A DNA stretch of 64,000 nucleotides from Candidatus Krumholzibacteriota bacterium. Lineage in GTDB: Bacteria; Krumholzibacteriota; Krumholzibacteriia; Krumholzibacteriales; Krumholzibacteriaceae. A program made the position numbers and the translations under genes. The first letter of the stretch is position 1. Every line of letters begins with the position of its first letter. The stretch covers positions 62,001-126,000 of the forward strand of contig JAFGEZ010000034.1 of NCBI GenBank assembly GCA_016931295.1, in the 5' to 3' direction. The notes beneath the pieces are model-generated. The model had not been told where the DNA came from and did not search any database. It was given only the letters and a program-made list of their open reading frames with translations. This document shows, piece after piece, positions 16,684 to 25,961 of this stretch.

Positions 16684-17307
16684 ATGAAGCCCATACGAAT
16701 CGCCGTTTTGGCATCCGGCCGCGGGAGCAATTTCGAGGCGCTCGCGCTTGCGGCGGACGGCGAGAACGTTCCTGCAGGAATCCATCTTCTCGTCGTCGAC
16801 AATCCCGAAGCGGAGGCGCTCCGCATTGCCGGGGAACGGGGCATCGAGGCGGCGGTCGTCGATTGCGGCCCGCGGAAGGGCTCGATGTCGCCCGAGTCCA
16901 GCGAGAAGATCTTCGAACTCTGCCGGGCGCAGGAGATCGATCTCGTCTGCCTCGCCGGGTTCATGCGCGTCGTGAAGGGACGGCTCCTCGATGAGTACGC
17001 GGGGAGGATGATGAACATCCACCCGGCGCTTCTCCCGAGTTTCCCGGGATTGAACGGACAGCGGCAGGCGCTCGAATACGGCGTCAGGTATTCGGGTTGC
17101 ACGGTCCACTTCGTCGACTCGGGCGTCGATACCGGTCCGGTCATCGTCCAGCGCGTCGTGCCCGTACTCGATTCGGACGACGAGGAGAGGCTCAGCGCCC
17201 GCATCCTCGTCGAGGAACACGCGGCCTACCCGGAAGCGGTGAGATTGTACGCGACGGGAAGACTCCGCGTCGACGGAAGGAGAGTGAAGATACTCGATGA
17301 AGAATGA
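16684..17307 (+). CDS. purN: Phosphoribosylglycinamide formyltransferase
   Basis: 207 residues, normal length. Transfers formyl from 10-formyl-tetrahydrofolate to GAR in purine synthesis. Visible: the phosphate loop LASGRGSNFEAL, folate site LAGFMRVV, catalytic Asn/His in MMNIHPALLPSFPG and the DSGVDTGPVI loop with catalytic Asp. ATG 16684 follows AAGGAG. First gene of a purine operon, overlapping purC by 11 bases. Folate-dependent, so it belongs to the same one-carbon economy as the pterin and MTHFR genes elsewhere in the window. Confidence 0.95.
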   Translation: MKPIRIAVLASGRGSNFEALALAADGENVPAGIHLLVVDNPEAEALRIAGERGIEAAVVDCGPRKGSMSPESSEKIFELCRAQEIDLVCLAGFMRVVKGRLLDEYAGRMMNIHPALLPSFPGLNGQRQALEYGVRYSGCTVHFVDSGVDTGPVIVQRVVPVLDSDDEERLSARILVEEHAAYPEAVRLYATGRLRVDGRRVKILDEE

Positions 17308-18205
17308 GGGTGACCGGGAGAGGTACGCCGATCTGCCAGGCGTTCGTCCGTCGTACCGCGGCAAAGTACGGGACGTCTACGGGATCGGCGACACGCTGAT
17401 CGTCGTGGCGACCGACAGGATCTCGGCCTACGATTCCGTCCTTCCCACGCCGATCACGGGAAAGGGGATCATTTTGAACATGATCTCCGCCGCATGGTTC
17501 CGGCATTTCGCCGACGTGCCCAACCATCTCCTCTCGACCGAGCCTGCGGATTTCCCGCCCCCGTTCGACCGGTTCGCCGGGGAGCTGGGAGGCAGGTCGA
17601 TGCTCGTCCGGAAGGCGGAACGGATCGATCTCGAGTGCATCGTCCGAGGATACATCACGGGATCGGGGTGGAGGGAATATTCCGCGACCGGTGCAATCTG
17701 CGGCATCGATCTTCCCCCGGGGCTCCTTCTCTCGCAGAAGCTCGATGAGCCGATATTCACGCCGTCGACGAAGGCGGACGAGGGGCATGACGAGAACATC
17801 TCGGTTGAACGGGCGGCCGACATCGTCGGGAGGGAGACGGTCGACCGCATCCGCGACCTCAGCCTGTCGCTCTACGCGCGCGCGGCCGATCACGCCGCGA
17901 CGCGGGGGATCATCATCGCCGACACGAAGTTCGAATTCGGCGTGATCGACGGCGAGATCGCGCTGATCGACGAGGCCCTCACGCCGGACTCGTCTCGGTT
18001 CTGGCTCGCGGAGGAATACGGAGAGGGCCGTCCGCAGGAGAGCCTCGACAAGCAGTTCGTCCGCGACTGGCTGGATGAAAGCGGTTGGGACCATACGCCG
18101 CCGGCGCCCGAGTTGCCGGACGAGATAGTCGCGAAAACGGCGGACAGGTACCGCATGGCCGCCGAACGGCTCTTTCCTGGCATCGATATCGAAAGGTACC
18201 TATGA
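17297..18205 (+). CDS. purC: Phosphoribosylaminoimidazole-succinocarboxamide synthase
   Basis: 302 residues, the longer (about 300-residue) SAICAR synthase type rather than the 240-residue E. coli form. Joins aspartate to CAIR using ATP. Motifs seen: YRGKVRDVYGIGDTLIVVATDRISAYD at the N terminus, GKGIILN, ECIVRGYITGSGWREY, and SKADEGHDENIS-like segment (STKADEGHDEN), then DTKFEFG and LIDEALTPDSSRFW. Overlaps purN (11 bases) and purH (ATGA), which implies translational coupling in the operon. Confidence 0.96.
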   Translation: MKNEGDRERYADLPGVRPSYRGKVRDVYGIGDTLIVVATDRISAYDSVLPTPITGKGIILNMISAAWFRHFADVPNHLLSTEPADFPPPFDRFAGELGGRSMLVRKAERIDLECIVRGYITGSGWREYSATGAICGIDLPPGLLLSQKLDEPIFTPSTKADEGHDENISVERAADIVGRETVDRIRDLSLSLYARAADHAATRGIIIADTKFEFGVIDGEIALIDEALTPDSSRFWLAEEYGEGRPQESLDKQFVRDWLDESGWDHTPPAPELPDEIVAKTADRYRMAAERLFPGIDIERYL

Positions 18206-19764
18206 ACAGAAGGATCGAACGGGCGTTGATGAGCGTCACGGACAAGACCGGCGTCGTCGAGTTCGCGCGAGAGCTCGCCTCGCGGGGCGTCGAGATCGTC
18301 GCATCGGGCGGCACGGCGCGGGCGATCGCCGGAGCGGGGATCGCCGTCACGGAGATCAGCGATCTCACCGGATTCCCCGAATGCATGGACGGGCGTGTCA
18401 AGACCCTCCATCCGAAGGTGCACGGCGGGATCCTCGCGGACCGCGACAGGGAAGCGCACCTCGAACAGGCCGCCGAACTGGGGATCGCACTGATCGACCT
18501 CGTGGCCGTCAACCTCTACCGGTTCCGGGAGGCCTCGTCCGATCCGACGCTCTCGGAGCGGGAGATCGTGGAACAGATCGATATCGGGGGCCCCACGCTC
18601 ATCCGTTCCGCCGCGAAGAATTTCCACTCCGTCGCCGTCGTCGTCGACCCCGGGGATTACGGGGCCGTCATCGCGGAGATGGACGGGAACGGCGATTCGC
18701 TCACCCTCGAGACGCGGCGTCGTTTCTCCTCGAAGGCGTTCCATCACACCGCATCCTATGACGCGGCGATCTCGCGCTGGTACGACGAGCGCGAAGAGGA
18801 CGGGGATCTTCCCGGACAGCTCGTCACGGTCTACACGAAGATCCGCCCGCTGCGGTACGGCGAGAATCCGCACCAGGCGGCCGCGCTCTACCGGCAGGAC
18901 CCGCCGGTCGGCCGGTTCCACGAGTTCGTGCAATACCAGGGCAAGGAATTGTCCTACAACAACATCCAGGACACCTGGGCCGCCTTCAGGCTTGCCAGGG
19001 ATCTCGGCCCCGGGGGTTGCGCCGTGATGAAACACGCGAATCCGTGCGGCGCGGCAGTGTGCGCGACGCCGTGGGAGAGCTTCGTCAGGGCCAGGAAGAC
19101 CGATCCGGTGTCGGCGTTCGGGTCGATCGTCGCGGTGAACGGCGAGATCGACGGCCGTCTCGCCGATGCGTCGAAGGAGGGGTTCGTCGAGGTCCTCATC
19201 GCCCGCGGCTATACCGACGAGGCGCGGGAATCCCTGCGGAAGAAGAAGAATCTCCGCCTGCTGGCGCTTTGCGACGAGGAATGGGAGCGCGATCTCGCCG
19301 GGCTCGTCACGAGCGAGGCGGGCCCCCTTCTCCTCGTGCAGGAACGGGACGAGGGGTTCCCGGAACTCGACGACTGGCGGCTGGCGACCTCGCGCGCGCC
19401 CTCTCCGGACGAAACGAAGGCGATGCGGCTCGCGTGGGTCGTCGCGAAGCACGTGAAGTCGAACGCCATAGTCATCTGCGACCGCGAAGGCACGGTGGGC
19501 GTCGGCGCGGGGCAGATGAGCAGGGTCGATTCATGCATGATCGCCGTGGACAAGGCCCGCCGGGAGGGATTGGAGATCGAGGGGTGCTCTGCGGGCTCGG
19601 ATGCCTTCTTCCCCTTCCCCGACGGACCCGAGACGCTCGCCCGCGCGGGAGTCAGGTGCATCGTCCAGCCGGGCGGCTCGATGCGCGACGAGGAGGTCGT
19701 CGCCGCGGCCGAAAAGCTCGGCCTCACGATGGTCATGACGGGAAGACGGCACTTCAGACACTAG
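18202..19764 (+). CDS. purH: Bifunctional AICAR formyltransferase/IMP cyclohydrolase
   Basis: 520 residues, standard length. Catalyses the last two steps to IMP. The N-terminal MGS-like cyclohydrolase domain (1-195) has LMSVTDKTGVVEFA, VASGGTARAI and GRVKTLHPKVHGGIL; the C-terminal AICAR transformylase has RYGENPHQ, GKELSYNN, KHANPCG with the catalytic Lys-His pair, and VGVGAGQMSRVDS. The ATG at 18202 overlaps the purC stop. Ends 9 bases before guaA. The formyl donor is again 10-formyl-tetrahydrofolate. Confidence 0.97.
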   Translation: MNRRIERALMSVTDKTGVVEFARELASRGVEIVASGGTARAIAGAGIAVTEISDLTGFPECMDGRVKTLHPKVHGGILADRDREAHLEQAAELGIALIDLVAVNLYRFREASSDPTLSEREIVEQIDIGGPTLIRSAAKNFHSVAVVVDPGDYGAVIAEMDGNGDSLTLETRRRFSSKAFHHTASYDAAISRWYDEREEDGDLPGQLVTVYTKIRPLRYGENPHQAAALYRQDPPVGRFHEFVQYQGKELSYNNIQDTWAAFRLARDLGPGGCAVMKHANPCGAAVCATPWESFVRARKTDPVSAFGSIVAVNGEIDGRLADASKEGFVEVLIARGYTDEARESLRKKKNLRLLALCDEEWERDLAGLVTSEAGPLLLVQERDEGFPELDDWRLATSRAPSPDETKAMRLAWVVAKHVKSNAIVICDREGTVGVGAGQMSRVDSCMIAVDKARREGLEIEGCSAGSDAFFPFPDGPETLARAGVRCIVQPGGSMRDEEVVAAAEKLGLTMVMTGRRHFRH

Positions 19765-19773
19765 GAGAGGGAC

Positions 19774-21327
19774 GTGAAGGAACGCGACTGGGACGGCGCA
19801 TCGATCGTCATTCTCGATTTCGGATCGCAGTACACGCAACTGATCGCGCGGCGGATACGCGCGGCGCACGTCTTCTCCGTGATCCTCCCCAACGACGCGT
19901 CGATCGAGGAGATCCGCGCCGAGAAACCGGTCGGGATCGTCCTCTCGGGCGGGCCGGCAAGCGTCATCGCGGACGGGTCCCCCGGTCTCGAAGCGGACAT
20001 CTTCTCGCTCGGCCTTCCCGTCCTGGGCATCTGCTACGGCATGCAGCTCATCTCCCGCGACCGGGGCTCGACGATCGAGCGCGCCGAGCACCGCGAATAC
20101 GGACACACGATGATCGAGGCCGAGACGTCCAACGACCTCTTCCACGGCACGCCCGCGTCCCAGCGCGTCTGGATGAGCCACGGCGACCGGGTGAAGACCC
20201 TTCCACGCGGGTTCCGCGCGATCGCCTCGTCGGAGGGGTGTCCCCTCGCCGCCGTCGTCGACGACCGCGGCGGTATCTACGGGCTGCAGTTCCATCCCGA
20301 GGTCTTCCACACCGAGCACGGCGACCGGATCCTCGGGAATTTCCTCTTCCGCATCTGCGGCGCCGAACCGTCCTGGTCGTCGGCGAGCTTCGTCGAGCGC
20401 GAAATCGAGAAGATCCGCGAGAAGGTCGGAACGGGGCGCGTCCTCTGCGCGGTGAGCGGCGGGGTCGACAGCTCGGTGATGGCCGTGCTCGTCGACCGGG
20501 CGATCGGGGCGGGACTCTGCCCCGTCTTCGTCGACAACGGTCTTCTCAGGGAGGGGGAGGTCGACGAGGTGCGCGAGCTGTTTTCGCATTACATCACCGG
20601 AGAGGCCGTGATCGTCGACGCGGCAGACGAATTCCTCTCCCGTCTCGACGGCCTGACCGACGCCGAGGAGAAGCGGAAGGCGATCGGCAAGTGCTTCATC
20701 GACGTCTTCGAGGAGCAGAGCAGGATCCACGGGCCCTTCGATTTCCTGGCCCAGGGCACCCTCTACCCGGACGTGATCGAGAGCTGTTCGACCGTCGGAC
20801 CGTCGGCGACGATCAAGTCGCACCACAACGTCGGTGGGCTTCCCGAGGAGCTCGGTTTCGAGCTCGTCGAGCCGCTCGCCCTCCTCTTCAAGGACGAGGT
20901 GAGGGAGGTGGGACGTTTTCTCGGCCTTCCGGAGAAGCAGATCGGCAGGCATCCCTTCCCGGGACCGGGGCTCGGCGTCCGCGTGCCGGGGGCGGTCTGC
21001 CGCGAAGACCTCGACCTGCTGAGAAAAGTCGACCGGATCTTCATCGACGCCCTCAAGCGCGAAAAGCTCTACGACGAGGTCTGGCAGGCGTTCGCCGTTC
21101 TTCTGCCCGTCAAGAGCGTCGGGGTGATGGGAGACGAACGCACCTACCAGCGGGCCGCCGCGCTGCGTGCCGTCACCAGTACCGACGGCATGACGGCCGA
21201 CTGGGCGAGGCTGCCGTACGATTTCCTGCAGAACGTCGCCAGCGAGATCATCAACCGCGTCGACGGCGTCAACCGTGTCGTCTACGATATCAGCTCGAAA
21301 CCGCCGAGCACGATCGAGTGGGAATGA
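19774..21327 (+). CDS. guaA: GMP synthase (glutamine-hydrolysing)
   Basis: 517 residues. Converts XMP to GMP with ATP and glutamine. Class I glutamine amidotransferase domain (1-195): ILDFGSQYTQLIARRIR, GICYGMQL with the nucleophile Cys, and the HPEVFHTEHG catalytic His/Glu. ATP-pyrophosphatase domain: VSGGVDSSVMAVL P-loop. C-terminal dimerisation domain has GVMGDERTYQRA and ends KPPSTIEWE, the invariant PPxTIEWE. GTG start 19774 with GGAGAGGGA upstream. Placed last in the purine operon, so the block runs from GAR formylation to GMP. A GC-rich inverted repeat follows the stop. Confidence 0.97.
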   Translation: MKERDWDGASIVILDFGSQYTQLIARRIRAAHVFSVILPNDASIEEIRAEKPVGIVLSGGPASVIADGSPGLEADIFSLGLPVLGICYGMQLISRDRGSTIERAEHREYGHTMIEAETSNDLFHGTPASQRVWMSHGDRVKTLPRGFRAIASSEGCPLAAVVDDRGGIYGLQFHPEVFHTEHGDRILGNFLFRICGAEPSWSSASFVEREIEKIREKVGTGRVLCAVSGGVDSSVMAVLVDRAIGAGLCPVFVDNGLLREGEVDEVRELFSHYITGEAVIVDAADEFLSRLDGLTDAEEKRKAIGKCFIDVFEEQSRIHGPFDFLAQGTLYPDVIESCSTVGPSATIKSHHNVGGLPEELGFELVEPLALLFKDEVREVGRFLGLPEKQIGRHPFPGPGLGVRVPGAVCREDLDLLRKVDRIFIDALKREKLYDEVWQAFAVLLPVKSVGVMGDERTYQRAAALRAVTSTDGMTADWARLPYDFLQNVASEIINRVDGVNRVVYDISSKPPSTIEWE

Positions 21328-21329
21328 CA

Positions 21330-21353
21330 CGCCCCTGTTTCCCGGGCGGGGCG
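21330..21353 (+). terminator. GC hairpin after guaA, possible weak terminator
   Basis: CGCCCC (21330-21335) pairs with GGGGCG (21348-21353) across a 12-base loop, between guaA and slt. There is no T tract, so it may only be a pause or factor-dependent site. Confidence 0.25.
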
Positions 21354-21376
21354 GCGTCGCGGCGCATCGTTTCCCC

Positions 21377-23527
21377 ATGAGAAGACGAATCGGCATTCCG
21401 GCGCTCATCTGCGCGGCCTTCTGCTGCGCCTCGGCCGTCATGGCGTTCCCGCCGGCGGAGGGCCGCCGAAACGAGCGCGTCTGGAATGCCGAATACCGCG
21501 AGGCGGCGACGGCGATGCCGTCCGATGATCCCGGCCGTGCGGCGATGCTGATGATGGCGGGGGAGTACGCGGAGGCGATCGCCGCGGGAGCGGGCATCGA
21601 TCCCCTCGCCCGGGCCGTGGCGCTGGCGAAGCTCGAACGCTGGCGCGAGGCGCTCGACGCCCTCGAAAAACCGCGAAACAATCCCCTCCTCGAGCGGTAT
21701 CGGCTCTACTGGCGGGCCCGCGCGTGCGGGGCGCTCGGATTGCGCTCCGAGGCGGCAGCGGCGTGCGCAACCTACACCGCCGTCGAGGGCGTCTCCTCGC
21801 CGTGGCTCGACGGCCGGTTGCTCGACGTCGTCTCCGAGGTCCTGCCCGGCTCATGGGACCGTCTTGCCGGCCGCCTCCCGCTGGCGGCCCCGTCGGCGCG
21901 CACGCTGGCCCACGTGGCGGCCGCGCTTCTCGACGGGAGGGATCTCGCGGGAAGCGCCGATCTGGCGGCGGCGGCGGGGCGAGCCGGCATGCCTCCGGCC
22001 GATCGGGAAACCGCCGGGATGCTCTGCGTCGATTCCCTCCTCCTTCGACTCGATCTCGATGACCTCGGATCGCTCGTCGAACTCGCCCTCGGCGCCCGAA
22101 ACGAGGAGGCCGCCTTCGCGGCGGCCGGGATGGCCCGGGACCGGTTCGGCGCGCAGGGGCGGCTCCTCGAAGCCCGCGTATTCGAGCGCACGGGATCGCC
22201 GAAGACGGCACGGCGCATCTATGCGCGCCTCCACCATTCGCGCGAGGCGGTGGCGGTGAAGCGGGACGCGCTGATCCGGATGGCCGCGATCGCGCTGAGA
22301 CTCGGCGATCACGATGCGGCGTCCCTCTACCGGACATTCGGCATGTATTACCCGGACGATCCTCGAAGCGCCGGGGCGCTCGACACGTCAGCACGGATCG
22401 AGATCGCGCGCAACCGTCCGCTCCGCGCGATCCGACTCTTCGCCGAGCTCCGGGGTCGGGCGCCCGGATCGTACACGGCCGGGGAGGCCGCGATCGCCGA
22501 AGCGGTCCTGCTGGCAGGCCGGGGTGACGGAAAGGAGGCGGAGCGGGTCCTGCTCGACGTGCTCGAACGCGGCGACCGCAGGCTCGAAGCTCCCGCACTC
22601 TACTGGCTCGGACGAGCGGCCGGGAGCGATCGGGGGGCGGAATGGAGGCGCCGCCTGGTGGAGCGCCACCCCTCCTCCGCGTACGCCCTGCTCGCCGCCG
22701 GGCAGCCAGGCATGCTCATCGTGCCGGAAGAGCCTTCCGACCCCGCTGAGCGCATCGCATCGATCGCGTCGGCGGAGCACGAGGCATTCGAGGTCTTCGC
22801 CGCGTCGGCCGGGCCGACGGAGGAGATGCTCGCCGATCCGGTCTACGGCGCGTGGAGATTTGCGCTGAACGAGGGTCTCGCGGACGAGGCGGCGGAGATC
22901 GGCGAGGCGCTCCTCGAGGCGCACGGCGGCGACGAGGCGGCGCGTATCGTGATCTACCGGGAAGCGCGTTCCGCCGGACTCGTTCCGCTCGCGCTCCGGG
23001 CCGCGGCTGGGATCGACGCCCGGCGGCGGGGAAGAAACGGCGTCCTTTGGCCCGTCGCGTACGCGGAGGCGGTGACGGAAGCGGCGGCGGCCTTCAACTT
23101 GCCGCCGGAGCTGATTCTCGCCGTCGCGCGGGAGGAGAGCCTTTTCGACCGGAACGCCGTCTCCTCCGCCGGCGCGATGGGTCTCATGCAGCTCATGCCC
23201 GCGACGGCCGCGTGGATCGGCGGAAAGACGGGGGCGGGGGAGTCGGGCGGGGAACGATTGGTCGACCCGGTCTTCTCTCTTCGTGCCGGGGCGTGGTACC
23301 TCCGGTTCCTTCTCGACCGGGGCGACGATTCGATCGTCTCCGCGGCAGCCGCCTACAACGCGGGACACGGAAAAATGCGGGATTGGCGTAAAACTTTCAT
23401 TCCCTCTCATGACCCCATGGCCGCCGTCGAGATGATCGGCGTCGCCGAGACGCGCCGGTACGTGCGCCGCGTGCTCGACGCATGGGCGGCATACCGGGGC
23501 GCTTCGGCCGGAAAGAGAGACGGATGA
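21377..23527 (+). CDS. slt: Soluble lytic murein transglycosylase (Slt70-like)
   Basis: 716 residues with a signal peptide (MRRRIGIPALICAAFCCASA, cleavage near VMA). A long helical, TPR-like superhelix (about 60-540) forms the ring; the C-terminal SLT domain (about 565-705) has LAVAREESLFDRNAVSSAGA with catalytic Glu587, GLMQLMPATAAWIGG, and AAAAYNAGHGKM. It cuts glycan strands in the periplasm to 1,6-anhydro ends. It is the second transglycosylase in the window after mltD. Its stop overlaps the NHL gene by ATGA, so the two are co-translated. No Shine-Dalgarno is apparent before ATG 21377. Confidence 0.9.
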   Translation: MRRRIGIPALICAAFCCASAVMAFPPAEGRRNERVWNAEYREAATAMPSDDPGRAAMLMMAGEYAEAIAAGAGIDPLARAVALAKLERWREALDALEKPRNNPLLERYRLYWRARACGALGLRSEAAAACATYTAVEGVSSPWLDGRLLDVVSEVLPGSWDRLAGRLPLAAPSARTLAHVAAALLDGRDLAGSADLAAAAGRAGMPPADRETAGMLCVDSLLLRLDLDDLGSLVELALGARNEEAAFAAAGMARDRFGAQGRLLEARVFERTGSPKTARRIYARLHHSREAVAVKRDALIRMAAIALRLGDHDAASLYRTFGMYYPDDPRSAGALDTSARIEIARNRPLRAIRLFAELRGRAPGSYTAGEAAIAEAVLLAGRGDGKEAERVLLDVLERGDRRLEAPALYWLGRAAGSDRGAEWRRRLVERHPSSAYALLAAGQPGMLIVPEEPSDPAERIASIASAEHEAFEVFAASAGPTEEMLADPVYGAWRFALNEGLADEAAEIGEALLEAHGGDEAARIVIYREARSAGLVPLALRAAAGIDARRRGRNGVLWPVAYAEAVTEAAAAFNLPPELILAVAREESLFDRNAVSSAGAMGLMQLMPATAAWIGGKTGAGESGGERLVDPVFSLRAGAWYLRFLLDRGDDSIVSAAAAYNAGHGKMRDWRKTFIPSHDPMAAVEMIGVAETRRYVRRVLDAWAAYRGASAGKRDG

Positions 23528-24924
23528 AGGTCAGACAGCTCCTGTTCCTCTTCATGGCGAGTCTTTTCCTGTTCCCCCTGGCGATCGGCGGGGAGCGGGA
23601 GAAGACGCTCGTCGAGCCCCCGTGGAACCATTGTCTCGGAATCGATCGCGTCGGGCAATTCCTTCTCGGCGTCTATACGGGGACGCGCGAGCGCTTCGAC
23701 GACCCGCGCGGAATCCACTGCGTCAAGCTGATCTCGGAGGACGATACCTCCTCCGGGCGGGACGATGACGAATTGACGGTCTTCGGCTGCGATCGCGGGC
23801 AAAACAGTATCATATTCAACCGGGGCATGCGGTCGATAGGGATCGCCGGGGCCGCGGGGGAGACACGGTTCTCGCGACCGACGGACGTCGCCGGAAGCGA
23901 CAGCGGCGACGTCTTCGTCGCCGATACGGGAAACGACCGCATCGTTCGTTTCCGGTACGAGGACGGGCAGCTCCGCCTGTCGCGCGTGTACACCGGCGCG
24001 GGAGGGGTGCCGTTCCGCGGACCCGAGGGAATCGCCTACAGCGGAGGGGCGGTATGGGTTGCCGACACGGGAAACGACCGCGTGTCGGTCTTCCTGCCCG
24101 ACGGCACCGATATCGCGACGATCGGCCCGGCGCTCGATCGGGGGAGGCTCGACGGCCCGACCGGCATCGACGTGCTTTCCGAGGGCGATCCGTGGGTCTA
24201 TTATGCCGACTATTTCGCGGCGGTCATCGACAGCTCCGGCCGTCGTCTCCGGCTCGTCGCCGCGGACGGACGGGTAGGCGCGATCTCGATGTACGGCGAT
24301 CTTCCACGGGGCGACGGTCGTTTCGAGGACCTGGCGATCGACTACTACGGAAACGTCTGGGTGACGGACCCGCCCGCCGGTGTCCTGAGGAAGTTCGACC
24401 GGCACCTCGGATACATCGTCGCGGTCGGCGGATCGCGCAAGGGGCGCATCCACTTCGACGAACCGCGCGGCATAGCCATAAACCGCCGCTTCGGACAGGT
24501 GTTCGTCTCCGAGCGCGGCGGCGCGAGGTACCGGTGGATCGGCGTGGACGTGTTCGATCTCCGGGCCGACGGCCCCGCGTTCGCCGCGGACTCGAACCGC
24601 TTCGCCGTGAACGTCTCCTTCCTGTTGACCGAGCACGCTTCGATCGACTGCCGTGTCGAGGATGAACGGGGACGGCTCGTCGCGACCCTCCTCGACGGGC
24701 ATCTTCTTCCCGGCGGACGTTTCACGAGACGGATCGAGGCCAACTGCGCATCGGACGGTCCGCGTGCAAAATGCATGATGCGCGTGGTCGTCGAAGCGCG
24801 ACCCACCTATGCCTCGGCCGGGTTTCTCGTCGTCGAACGCACCGCGGTCGTCTCCGAAACGGCGCGGGGAATCGGCGAAACCCTTTCCGAGAAAGCCGGT
24901 TGCACTTCCGCGGCTCCCCGCTGA
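23524..24924 (+). CDS. Exported NHL-repeat beta-propeller protein
   Basis: 466 residues, signal peptide at the N terminus (QLLFLFMASLFLFPLAIGG). NHL-type blades are clear: FSRPTDVAGS...DVFVADTGNDRIVRF (about 118-140), FRGPEGIAYS...VWVADTGNDRVSVF (about 163-195), then DGPTGIDVL, FEDLAIDYYGNVWVTD and FDEPRGIAINRRFGQVFVSE. The last 110 residues form a separate beta domain resembling the FlgD-type Ig fold (LLTEHASIDCRVEDERG, LLPGGRFTRRIEA). Cells use such propellers as scaffolds or to bind ligands; no catalytic motif is visible, so the function is unknown. Overlap with slt suggests an envelope role. The sigma-54 promoter lies just after the stop. Confidence 0.8.
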   Translation: MKVRQLLFLFMASLFLFPLAIGGEREKTLVEPPWNHCLGIDRVGQFLLGVYTGTRERFDDPRGIHCVKLISEDDTSSGRDDDELTVFGCDRGQNSIIFNRGMRSIGIAGAAGETRFSRPTDVAGSDSGDVFVADTGNDRIVRFRYEDGQLRLSRVYTGAGGVPFRGPEGIAYSGGAVWVADTGNDRVSVFLPDGTDIATIGPALDRGRLDGPTGIDVLSEGDPWVYYADYFAAVIDSSGRRLRLVAADGRVGAISMYGDLPRGDGRFEDLAIDYYGNVWVTDPPAGVLRKFDRHLGYIVAVGGSRKGRIHFDEPRGIAINRRFGQVFVSERGGARYRWIGVDVFDLRADGPAFAADSNRFAVNVSFLLTEHASIDCRVEDERGRLVATLLDGHLLPGGRFTRRIEANCASDGPRAKCMMRVVVEARPTYASAGFLVVERTAVVSETARGIGETLSEKAGCTSAAPR

Positions 24925-24939
24925 ACCATTCCGAACGAT

Positions 24940-24956
24940 TGGCCCCTTCCTTGCAT
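24940..24956 (+). promoter_or_regulatory. Sigma-54 promoter for the TPR/J-domain gene pair
   Basis: TGGCCCCTTCCTTGCAT has the -24 GG (24941-24942), ten bases, then the -12 GC (24953-24954) in a perfect TTGCA box. Predicted transcript start about 24966, with a 54-base leader before the ATG at 25020. Two sigma-54 activators are encoded at 4.8-7.8 kb. Confidence 0.75.
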
Positions 24957-25019
24957 GAACGGTCTCGGGGTGTCCGCCGTATCGACATATCCGGGCAACA
25001 AAGACGGAAGGCAGCACGC

Positions 25020-25958
25020 ATGTTCATCGATCGCTTCGTCAGGCTGTTACCGAGGACGGGCTTGAAGAAAGCCGTCGAGAATCTCAACAAGGGAGATTAC
25101 CGGAAGGCCTGCAGGGCCTTCGAGGATTACCTCGAGAGGCAGGGCGGGGTACGGAAGGATACTGACCACGAGATGGTCAGGATGTACCTCGTCGAGGCGT
25201 ATATCGAGTACGCGAAGCAGCTCGAGGAGGGGGGGCGCGAGGAGCGCGCCGCCGAGATCCTCGAAAAGGCGATACGGATCGAGCCCCGGTACGCCGACGT
25301 GCACTACACGCTCGCGCGCGTGTACGAGCAGTCGGGTAAACGGCTCGACGCGCGGGAACGTCTGCGCAAGGCCCTCGAAATAAACCCCAATTTCTTCAGG
25401 GCGAGGATCATGCTCTCCCGCTCATGCGCGGTGGACGGCGAGATCGGCGAGGCGATCGAGCAGCTCGACGCATGCCTCCAGGTGGCGCCGAGCTTTCTCG
25501 CCGAACAGGTCGCGGAGGTCCTGAGCGAGTTGAAGAACGGGGCGTCGCCCTCCTCCCTCGCCGCGGAGTTCAGGCGGCTGCTCGAGGAGAAGCCCTCATC
25601 CTCGCAGGTCAGCAAGCAGATCGCTCTCGAGGCGATACAGAACGGGGATTACGATTTCGCGCTCGCGGAGCTCAAGAAGTGCCTGTCGATGAACCCGAAC
25701 TACCCCGACCTGCACAATCTTCTCGGTATCGCATACGCGAACAAGGGCATGACGGACGATGCCGTCATGGAATTCGAGACGGCCCTGAAGATACATCCCG
25801 AATACCTGAAAGCGCGCGTCAATCTCGCGTTGACGCTCTTCGAGAAGGGGGCACGCGACGAAGCGGTCACGCATCTCGAGAAGGTCCTCGTGCTCGATCC
25901 GGAAAACGAACTGGCGCGCAATCTCATGGACGAAGTCAAGCCCGTGCACAAGGGGTAA
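25020..25958 (+). CDS. Tetratricopeptide repeat protein under sigma-54 control
   Basis: 312 residues, no signal peptide or membrane helix, so cytoplasmic. TPR units are readable: residues about 85-118 (RYADVHYTLARVYEQSGKRLDARERLRKAL), 119-152 (NPNFFRARIMLSR...), 205-232 (QIALEAIQNGDYDFALAELKKCL), 235-268 (NPNYPDLHNLLGIAYANKGM) and 269-302 (HPEYLKARVNLALTLFEKGA). The N-terminal 30 residues (MFIDRFVRLLPRTGL) are basic and could dock to a membrane or partner. ATG follows GGAAGG at 8 bases. The next gene, a J-domain protein, is 3 bases away. An adaptor for a stress-type chaperone complex is a reasonable guess only. Confidence 0.8.
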   Translation: MFIDRFVRLLPRTGLKKAVENLNKGDYRKACRAFEDYLERQGGVRKDTDHEMVRMYLVEAYIEYAKQLEEGGREERAAEILEKAIRIEPRYADVHYTLARVYEQSGKRLDARERLRKALEINPNFFRARIMLSRSCAVDGEIGEAIEQLDACLQVAPSFLAEQVAEVLSELKNGASPSSLAAEFRRLLEEKPSSSQVSKQIALEAIQNGDYDFALAELKKCLSMNPNYPDLHNLLGIAYANKGMTDDAVMEFETALKIHPEYLKARVNLALTLFEKGARDEAVTHLEKVLVLDPENELARNLMDEVKPVHKG

Positions 25959-25961
25959 CCC